Shown: piece by piece, positions 1-5,342 of the stretch | Position numbering within the stretch: the first letter of the stretch is position 1 | Layout: each line of letters begins with the position of its first letter | Assembly: GCA_016880225.1 (NCBI GenBank) | Contig: JAEHDT010000053.1 | Span: 1 to 8,702, forward strand | Reading direction: 5' to 3' | DNA from: Gemmatimonadota bacterium | Lineage (GTDB): Bacteria > Gemmatimonadota > Gemmatimonadetes > Gemmatimonadales > GWC2-71-9 | DNA: 8,702 bases | Position numbers and translations under genes: made by a program | The notes under the pieces: model-generated | Seen by the model: the letters and a program-made list of their open reading frames with translations, nothing else | What the model was told of the DNA's origin: nothing | The model's database searches: none

Positions 1-998
1 AGCATGAGCACCGAGCCGCCCCAACCGGCGCCGGTGAGCCGGGCGCCGAGCGCGCCCGCCCGGCGCGCCGCCGCGACGACGAGATCGAGCTCCGGCGTGC
101 TGCAGTCGTACAGCCGGCGGCAGGATTCGTGCGACTCGAACAACAGCTCTCCGAAGCGCTTGAGTCGGCCCCGCGCGAGCAGCTGCGCTCCGAAGCGCGT
201 CCGGGCCGTCTCCCCCACCACGTGGAGGGCGCGGGAACGGAGCGGTTCGGGCAGGGCCCGCTTGAGCCGCGGCAGCCAGCCCGCCGGCCAGCTCGCGAGC
301 CAGAGCAGCTCGGGGAGTTCCAACTTGAGCCGCGCCACTGCCGCCTCGCACTCGGCGCGCCGCCGGTTCAACGCACCCGCCGCCAGGTCGCGGCGCACGC
401 CGGTGTCGACCAGCAGAAACCGCCCCCGCAGCGGGATGTAGCTCGTGGCGAGCGAGGCGCACTCGAGCAGGAGCGCCCGGCCCGGCCGCGCCAGGGCCGC
501 GCTCATGTGATCCATGATGCCGCAGTGCACGCCCACGTGGTCGTGCTCGGCGCGGAACGCCACGCTGGCGAGCTGCCGCCCCGTGAGACGCGCGTTGTCG
601 AGCAGGCTCGCCGCCTTGGCCGCCGCGACGGTGAGCGCGGCAGAGGACGCGAGCCCGGCCCCCGGCGGTACGTCGCTCGCGACCGCGACGCGCGCGCCGC
701 CGTCCCCGCCCAGCGCCCGCATCACACCCACGAGGTACGCGGTCCAGCCCGCCGGGCGGTCCTCCCGCAAGTCGATTCGCACCGCGGATCGATCGCGGGT
801 CGAGATCGCCTCGAGCACGCCCGGTTCCGCCGGTCCGATGGCGACGGTGGTGCGCGCCGCGACCGCCACCGGGAGCACCGGGCCGCCGTTGTAGTCGGTG
901 TGCTCGCCGATCAAGTTGACACGGCCGGGCGCCGAAGCGGCAGCCATTGGAGCGACGCCGAAGCTCGCGCGGAACAGCGCTGACGCGTTGGCAGTCAT
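1..998 (-). CDS. galK: Galactokinase-like GHMP sugar kinase, C-terminus cut by window edge
   Basis: Cytoplasmic kinase expected to phosphorylate galactose at C1 with ATP (Leloir pathway). 332 residues are visible; perhaps 20-50 C-terminal residues lie beyond base 1. Seen in the translation: the galactokinase signature GRVNLIGEHTDYNGG at about residues 25-39, with the Arg (R26) and EHTD that bind sugar. Also seen are the GHMP ATP-loop PPGAGLASSAAL (111-122), the catalytic-Asp motif CGIMD (D163), an RALHVVGETART segment and the C-terminal GHMP motif TGAGWGG (322-328). The ATG at 998 leaves the usual 20-odd residues before GRVNLIGEHTDY, so it is preferred, although no Shine-Dalgarno is visible before it. 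Odd point: the family's YN-RR motif, whose Tyr contacts galactose, reads LN-RR here (L210), so the exact substrate is less certain than the family. It is divergent from the FadL-type gene. Confidence 0.9.
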   Translation of the reverse strand, partial: MTANASALFRASFGVAPMAAASAPGRVNLIGEHTDYNGGPVLPVAVAARTTVAIGPAEPGVLEAISTRDRSAVRIDLREDRPAGWTAYLVGVMRALGGDGGARVAVASDVPPGAGLASSAALTVAAAKAASLLDNARLTGRQLASVAFRAEHDHVGVHCGIMDHMSAALARPGRALLLECASLATSYIPLRGRFLLVDTGVRRDLAAGALNRRRAECEAAVARLKLELPELLWLASWPAGWLPRLKRALPEPLRSRALHVVGETARTRFGAQLLARGRLKRFGELLFESHESCRRLYDCSTPELDLVVAAARRAGALGARLTGAGWGGSVLM

Positions 999-1002
999 CG
1001 GT

Positions 1003-1031
1003 TTGACAAGGATTGGGGCCAATGCTACCCT
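1003..1031 (+). promoter_or_regulatory. Sigma-70-type promoter for the FadL/SGNH operon
   Basis: A perfect -35 hexamer TTGACA (1003-1008), a 17-nt spacer and a -10 hexamer TACCCT (1026-1031, TAnnnT) are seen. Transcription would start near 1038 and give an untranslated leader of about 40 nt to the ATG at 1079. The -35 lies only 4 bp from the first base of the divergent galactokinase gene, so any galactokinase transcript must start further right and cross this promoter. No equally good promoter is visible on the minus strand. Confidence 0.7.
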
Positions 1032-1065
1032 ATGCGAGCCACGTCCACCATCTCTGCAGCCACCC

Positions 1066-1069
1066 GGAG
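1066..1069 (+). promoter_or_regulatory. Shine-Dalgarno that fixes the FadL-type start
   Basis: GGAG lies 9 nt before the ATG at 1079. It supports that start over the in-frame TTG at 1013 and ATG at 1022. Both of those lie upstream of the predicted transcription start and would put 22 or 19 extra residues in front of a clean signal peptide. Confidence 0.65.
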
Positions 1070-1078
1070 ACACAACGT

Positions 1079-2509
1079 ATGCGGCGGTCCCTGCGGTACG
1101 CGCTGTCATTCCTCGCCTGCTTCCCGGCCCTGGCGGGCGCTCAGGGGTTCGGGATCTACGAGCAAGGCACCTGCGCGATGGGGCGTGCGGGCACCGGGGT
1201 GGCGGCCCCGTGCGCCGACGGCTCTGCGATCTTCTTCAATCCGGCGGGCTTGGCGGGGTTGAAGGGCGGGCGCGCCACCATCGGCGTGACCCTCATAGAC
1301 GTCCAGGGCGCCTTCACCGACGACATCTTCCAGCAGAAGACGAATCTCGATGACCCGCTCATCCCGGTCCCGCAGGTGTACGTCGCGTATGGCGTTACGC
1401 CCAAGCTCGGTGTCGGGGTCGGCCTGTTCGCGCCGTACGGGCTCCAGACCCGCTGGCCGCTCGCGTTCGACGGACGGTTCGCGGGATACGACAACGTCCT
1501 GCGCTCGGTCTACGTGCAGCCGACCGTGGCCTACCAGGTCACCCCGTGGCTGTCGCTCGGTGGAGGGTTGGACATCGTGTTCGGGACGGTGGAACTGAAC
1601 CAGCGGCTCGATCTGGCCCAGGCGCCGGTGCCATCGACGCTGGTGCCGGTCCCGCCCGGCAGCCCCCCGGTGGTGTTCGGACAGTTCGGCATCGCTCCGG
1701 GGACGGACTTCGCCGACGCGCACCTCGAGGCGACCAAGACGACGGTCACGGCGCATTGGGGCGGCATCATCAAGGTGAGCGACAAGCTGTCAATCGGCGG
1801 CCGCTACCTGATGCACGCCAAGTTCGACTACTCAGGCACCGCGCAGTTCTCGCAGGTCCTGACCGGCCTCGTCATCCCGGCCGACATCACCGTGGGCACC
1901 TTCACGATCCCGGCCGGCACGCCCGTGGACGCGCTGCTCGCGGCGCCTGTGACGAGCGGCGGGCTCGATCTGTTCAACACGGTGCTCACGAACCAAGCCG
2001 TCACGACGCAGATCACGAACCCCGAGCAGGTGATCCTCGGCCTCGCGTACAAGCCGCGCAAAGACTGGACTCTGTTCGCCGATTATCAGTTCACCCGCTG
2101 GGGCAAGCGGTTCTACACGCTCAACATCAATTTCGCGAACCCGGTGCTGAACCGCGTGCTGCAGGAGCGCTATCAGAACACCAACGGCTTCCGGTTCGCG
2201 GGCGAGTGGGCGAAGGACGCGAAGTGGACGCTGCGGGGCGGCTACCTGTACCACCAGGGCGCGGCGCCGGCCACGACGGTCACGCCATTGCTCCCCGAGG
2301 GAGACCGCAACGAGTTCACGGGCGGGTTCACCGTGAAGCTCTCACCCGGCTTCAGCGCGGACGTGGCGTATCAGTACATCAAGCAGAACGACCGCCGCGG
2401 GCGCACCCGGGAGCCCCTCTTCAACCAGGCGGCGACGACGGCGCTGAACAACGGCTTGTACAACTTCCACGCGCACCTCTTCGGGGTGTCGCTCGGCTAC
2501 GCGTTCTAG
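1079..2509 (+). CDS. OmpP1/FadL-family outer-membrane transporter
   Basis: A 476-residue outer-membrane beta-barrel of the FadL/TodX type, a family that lets long-chain fatty acids or aromatic hydrocarbons cross the outer membrane by lateral diffusion. Seen: a signal peptide (residues 1-21, basic MRRSLR then a hydrophobic stretch, cleavage after AGA). The N-terminal plug signature follows, with GFGIYEQG at 23-30, MGRAGTGVAAP at 34-44 and the diagnostic FFNPAGL at 52-58. Alternating amphipathic strands come next, then the conserved late segment LLPEGDR (404-410) and a C-terminal GYAF ending in Phe, the usual barrel-assembly signal. The length fits the family. It has its own promoter and Shine-Dalgarno and is followed after 13 nt by a lipoprotein hydrolase gene, so the two are almost certainly co-transcribed. 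Two Cys in the plug (C32, C45) are unusual. The substrate cannot be read from the sequence; fatty acids or other hydrophobic compounds are the family expectation. Confidence 0.92.
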   Translation: MRRSLRYALSFLACFPALAGAQGFGIYEQGTCAMGRAGTGVAAPCADGSAIFFNPAGLAGLKGGRATIGVTLIDVQGAFTDDIFQQKTNLDDPLIPVPQVYVAYGVTPKLGVGVGLFAPYGLQTRWPLAFDGRFAGYDNVLRSVYVQPTVAYQVTPWLSLGGGLDIVFGTVELNQRLDLAQAPVPSTLVPVPPGSPPVVFGQFGIAPGTDFADAHLEATKTTVTAHWGGIIKVSDKLSIGGRYLMHAKFDYSGTAQFSQVLTGLVIPADITVGTFTIPAGTPVDALLAAPVTSGGLDLFNTVLTNQAVTTQITNPEQVILGLAYKPRKDWTLFADYQFTRWGKRFYTLNINFANPVLNRVLQERYQNTNGFRFAGEWAKDAKWTLRGGYLYHQGAAPATTVTPLLPEGDRNEFTGGFTVKLSPGFSADVAYQYIKQNDRRGRTREPLFNQAATTALNNGLYNFHAHLFGVSLGYAF

Positions 2510-2522
2510 GGGAGCTCCGACG

Positions 2523-3722
2523 ATGACGCACCGCCGCACAATCGCCAGCGTCCTGAGCCTCACGCTCCTCGCAGCCTGCCAGCAGGACGAGCTGCTGCTG
2601 CCGCCGCAGCCGGCGTACGCCGGCGGCGAGATGTTCGTGCGCTACGTGGCGATGGGCAACAGCATCACTGCCGGATTCCAGTCGGGGGGGATCAACGACT
2701 CCACGCAGCGGCAGTCGTACGCGTTCCTCGTCGCGAACGAGATGCGGTCGCAGTACTACTATCCGAGCCTGAACGCTCCCGGATGTCCCCCCCCCTACAC
2801 CAACGTGTTCACCGGCGCGCGGGTCGGCGGCGGCACGGCCAGCACGTGCCTGTTCCGGAACTCGAGGATCCCGCCGTACCTGAGCAACGTGGCGGTGCCC
2901 GGCGCTGAGACCGTGGACATGCTCGTAAACGGGCCCCCACCGACCGCCAACTCGAATCCCCTCACGCAGCTGTTCCTCGGCGGGCGCACCCAGGTGCAGG
3001 CGATGATGGACGCGCATCCCACCTTTGTGAGCGTGTGGGCGGGCAACAACGATCTGCTGGGCGCGGCGCTGGCGGGCGACACGGCGCTCGCCACCGACAC
3101 CGCGGCGTTCCGCGTCAGCTACGCTCATGCGCTCGATTCGATCCAAGCCACGGGGGCGCAGGCGATCCTGATCGCCGTCGGCCTGGGTCACTCGGCGAAC
3201 AACGTGGTGCTGCCCTATTTCTCGCGCGGCACGACATGGTTCGGCCTATGGGCTGGCGGCGCATTCGCGCCGGCGCCGTTCACAGTAGCCGCGAATTGCG
3301 CGCCCCCGCGCGGGGACACTGTGCTGGTCGGTTTTGCCTATGGCTTCGGGCTGCTCGCCACGGCGAAAACGGGCACACCCACCACGCTCGATTGCACCGC
3401 GCCGCCGGTCGTCGAGCCCGCCGAAACACGGTTCTTCGCCGTGCAGCAGATCCGCTACAACGCCATCATCCAAGCCCAGGCCGCGGCGCGCGGATGGGCT
3501 TTCACGGACGGCGTGGATTCCACGCTCGACTCACTCGCGGGGGTGGCCAACCAGTTCGCGCCGTTCCCCAACACGGCGGCGGCGTGCAGCGGATCGCCGT
3601 TCGGGCTCGCCTTCAGCTGCGACGGCATTCACCCGAACGCCGCCACCCAGCGCCTGATCGCGCGAAAGGTCGTTCAGGCGATCAACGCCAAGTACGGCTC
3701 GGCGATTCCTGCGGTCCCCTGA
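2523..3722 (+). CDS. SGNH/GDSL-family hydrolase lipoprotein
   Basis: A 399-residue lipoprotein with an esterase/lipase-type SGNH fold. Seen: signal peptide with lipobox LLAAC, lipidated Cys C19 and no Asp at +2 (QQ), so outer-membrane sorting is likely by the E. coli rule. Block I is AMGNSITAG (43-51) with the nucleophile S47. Block II Gly is in AVPGAET (124-130). Block III is GNND (174-177), whose Asn completes the oxyanion hole. Block V is DGIHPN (367-372) with the catalytic Asp/His pair. Block I reads GNS, not GDS. Several Cys (88, 109, 259, 291, 355, 366) could form disulfides in the exported domain. Shine-Dalgarno GGGGAG (2509-2514) lies 8 nt before the ATG and overlaps the end of the FadL stop codon region, supporting an operon. 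The gene holds G7 and C9 runs. Substrate unknown; a lipid or ester whose product enters through the neighbouring FadL-type channel is a reasonable inference. Confidence 0.88.
   Translation: MTHRRTIASVLSLTLLAACQQDELLLPPQPAYAGGEMFVRYVAMGNSITAGFQSGGINDSTQRQSYAFLVANEMRSQYYYPSLNAPGCPPPYTNVFTGARVGGGTASTCLFRNSRIPPYLSNVAVPGAETVDMLVNGPPPTANSNPLTQLFLGGRTQVQAMMDAHPTFVSVWAGNNDLLGAALAGDTALATDTAAFRVSYAHALDSIQATGAQAILIAVGLGHSANNVVLPYFSRGTTWFGLWAGGAFAPAPFTVAANCAPPRGDTVLVGFAYGFGLLATAKTGTPTTLDCTAPPVVEPAETRFFAVQQIRYNAIIQAQAAARGWAFTDGVDSTLDSLAGVANQFAPFPNTAAACSGSPFGLAFSCDGIHPNAATQRLIARKVVQAINAKYGSAIPAVP
2684..2690 (+). repeat. G7 homopolymer inside the lipoprotein gene
   Basis: Seven consecutive G within the codons just after the catalytic GNSITAG block. 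It could be a slippage site or a sequencing-error hotspot. The frame is intact as given. Confidence 0.9.
2787..2795 (+). repeat. C9 homopolymer inside the lipoprotein gene
   Basis: Nine consecutive C encode three Pro (residues 89-91, after Cys88). A change of one base would shift the frame and remove blocks III and V. It is a candidate contingency tract in a surface protein, but a C9 or G9 run is about what chance gives in this much GC-rich DNA. Confidence 0.9.
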
Positions 3723-3728
3723 GCGCGA

Positions 3729-3749
3729 ACCCCGCCAGCGCCGCGGGGT
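3729..3749 (+). other. GC hairpin preceding the terminator
   Basis: A perfect 7-bp stem (3729-3735 with 3743-3749, ACCCCGC pairing with GCGGGGT) with a 7-nt loop, 6 nt after the hydrolase stop codon and 7 nt before the larger terminator hairpin. There is no T-run of its own. It may stabilise the 3' end of the FadL/SGNH mRNA or may be incidental in GC-rich DNA. Confidence 0.45.
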
Positions 3750-3756
3750 AGCGCAT

Positions 3757-3787
3757 ACGGCATCCGCCACCCGGCGGGTGCCGTTTT
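3757..3787 (+). terminator. Intrinsic terminator after the FadL/SGNH operon
   Basis: A 12-bp stem pairs 3757-3768 with 3773-3784. All pairs are Watson-Crick except one T-G wobble (3763/3778), and the loop is 4 nt (ACCC). A TTTT run (3784-3787) follows. On the other strand the hairpin is not followed by T, so it works only for plus-strand transcripts. It ends 4 nt before the next ATG, which raises the question of how the next gene is transcribed. Confidence 0.8.
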
Positions 3788-3791
3788 GCTA

Positions 3792-5342
3792 ATGCGAATC
3801 ACCCGCGTTCTCCTTCTCGTGTGCCCCGCCCTCACGGGCGGGGAGATGCTCGCCGCGCAAGCGGTGGAGCGCACCGACACGCCCGAGCGCGGCACGCTAC
3901 GCGTCACGTTCGACCCCCGCGTGATGACGTGGAACGACCAGTTCACCGACTCGGGTCGGGTGCGGTTAGGCGCGCCCCTCTCGGGGGACACGATCGACGG
4001 CCGGTTCATTCCGGTCGTCGCACGGCTCGAACAGAACGTGCGGGTCGCAAGCGGCATCGCCGGATTCGTGGCAAGCCTGGGCCAGGGGCTCCTGAGCGTG
4101 CGCCAGGAGCGCCGCACCTATCCCATCACCGCCGAACTCGGCGTCACGAGCCGGCTGTCCGTGAGCGTCATGGTGCCGATCGTGCGGGTGGCGACGCGCA
4201 GCTCCCTGCAGCTCTCGCGCAAGGGCGCCAACCTGGGGCTCAACCCGCTCGCCCTGAACGCGGCGGGAGCCCGCGGGACGGACTCGGCCTTCTTCGCCCA
4301 GTTCGATGCCGCGCTGGCCCAGCTGGACCAGCAGATTGCCGTGGGCCAATACGGCTGCGGCGCCGATCCCGCGTGTGCGGCCAAGGACAGCTCGGCGTAC
4401 TGGCACACGGTGCGTAACGCGCTGAGCACTTCGGTTTACGGAGCCGGGCAGGCCGGCTCGCCGTTCCTGCCACTCGACACGTCGGCGGTGGGCACCGCCC
4501 TCGACAGCGCCGTCGCGCGCATCCAGCGGGGCCTGACCACGACGTTCGGCATCGCCGGATTCGACACCATGTTCGCGCTCGCGTCCGACACGTTGAGCGT
4601 GCTGTCGCTCGAACAGACGATCGTCAACCCCGCCGCGAGCGGGTTCGGCTACGCCGACCTGCCGTTCCGCTCGAGCTGGCGCTACGGCCTGGGGGACGTG
4701 GAGCTCGCGGCGAAGTACCGCGTCTTTTCCGGGCGCCACTACGCCGCCGCCCTCCAGGCCGTCGCCCGGCTGCCGACGGCCGGCCGTGACTCGGCCGACG
4801 ACCTGCTGCGTCAATCACTCGGCGATCACCAACTGGATCTCGAGGGACGGCTGACGCAGGAGCTGACGCTCGGGCCGCTGTGGCTCAACGTGGCGGTGCA
4901 TGCGGGGCTGCAGCGGCCGGGCACGCGGATCCGCCGGGTGGCGCCGCTCGCCGCATTCCTCGTCCCCGCGACCGCGACGGCGAACCTGCGGTGGGACCCG
5001 GGTGACTACGTGGGGATCGACGCCGCGCCCCTGCTGCGGCTGTCGCGCGAGTTCGCGGCCGGGTTTACGGCCGGCTACTTCACCAAGGCGCGCGACCACT
5101 ACGCGTTTCAATCGGCCCAGGACTCGGCCGCCGTGGCGACCAACACGGGGTTCCCGACGGCGGCGAGCGTGCTCGATCAGGGAACGTCCGCACGGTGGCT
5201 GCGGCTCGGGTTCGCGGTCACGTATCACGCACCGCGCGTCGAGGGCGGCTTTTCGATCGAGCAAACCGTCAGCGGCGCGGGGCTCGTCCCCGGGGCGACG
5301 CTGTATCGGATCGTGTTCCGGACGTCGCGGAAGCTTTTTTGA
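3792..5342 (+). CDS. Exported protein, probable outer-membrane beta-barrel, function unknown
   Basis: 516 residues; I do not recognise a named family with confidence. Seen: signal peptide MRITRVLLLVCPAL with cleavage probably after AAQA (residue 24), and many strand-like alternating segments (LGVTSRLSVSVMVPIV at 116-131, GLGDVELAAKYRVF at 299-312). The last segment, TLYRIVFRTSRKLF, ends in Phe. The GLGDVELAAKYR motif resembles barrel proteins of the phenol-degradation meta-pathway type (PF13557-like), which is weak support. Residues about 140-290 form a long non-barrel-looking insert with a Cys pair (C189, C195) and helical stretches. The ATG at 3792 is chosen because it begins the signal peptide; a TTG at 3786 is in frame 6 nt upstream. 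No Shine-Dalgarno is visible, and a strong terminator ends 4 nt before the start. Its last 74 nt overlap recN on the other strand. A relation to the upstream transport operon is only positional. Confidence 0.82.
   Translation: MRITRVLLLVCPALTGGEMLAAQAVERTDTPERGTLRVTFDPRVMTWNDQFTDSGRVRLGAPLSGDTIDGRFIPVVARLEQNVRVASGIAGFVASLGQGLLSVRQERRTYPITAELGVTSRLSVSVMVPIVRVATRSSLQLSRKGANLGLNPLALNAAGARGTDSAFFAQFDAALAQLDQQIAVGQYGCGADPACAAKDSSAYWHTVRNALSTSVYGAGQAGSPFLPLDTSAVGTALDSAVARIQRGLTTTFGIAGFDTMFALASDTLSVLSLEQTIVNPAASGFGYADLPFRSSWRYGLGDVELAAKYRVFSGRHYAAALQAVARLPTAGRDSADDLLRQSLGDHQLDLEGRLTQELTLGPLWLNVAVHAGLQRPGTRIRRVAPLAAFLVPATATANLRWDPGDYVGIDAAPLLRLSREFAAGFTAGYFTKARDHYAFQSAQDSAAVATNTGFPTAASVLDQGTSARWLRLGFAVTYHAPRVEGGFSIEQTVSGAGLVPGATLYRIVFRTSRKLF

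Noticed and set aside
129..983. Long plus-strand open frame (284 codons) opposite the galactokinase
   Set aside because: Arg/Gly/Pro-rich low-complexity translation with no motif; it is a GC-bias shadow of the minus-strand kinase, which has all family motifs.
1013..1078. TTG at 1013 or ATG at 1022 as the start of the FadL-type protein
   Set aside because: They lie within the promoter and would hide the signal peptide behind about 20 extra residues; ATG 1079 has a Shine-Dalgarno and a clean signal peptide.
999..1078. Minus-strand promoter for the galactokinase (TAGCAT or TAGGGT as -10)
   Set aside because: No acceptable -35 lies at the right distance from either hexamer, so I do not list it.
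1112..1120. Cys14 of the FadL-type protein as a lipobox
   Set aside because: The preceding FLA fits poorly, and a normal signal-peptidase I site AGA follows at residue 21; FadL proteins are not lipoproteins.
2511..2518. Palindrome GGAGCTCC before the lipoprotein gene as an operator
   Set aside because: It is only 8 nt and mostly the Shine-Dalgarno itself; palindromes this short are common.
1546..2526. 326-codon plus-strand frame inside the FadL-type gene
   Set aside because: Another frame of the same gene, giving Arg/His/Pro-rich sequence without start signals or motifs.
3792..3824. Cys11 of the third plus-strand protein as a lipobox
   Set aside because: The sequence before it is LLV-C; Val at -1 does not fit a lipobox, and a standard cleavage site (AAQA) follows downstream.
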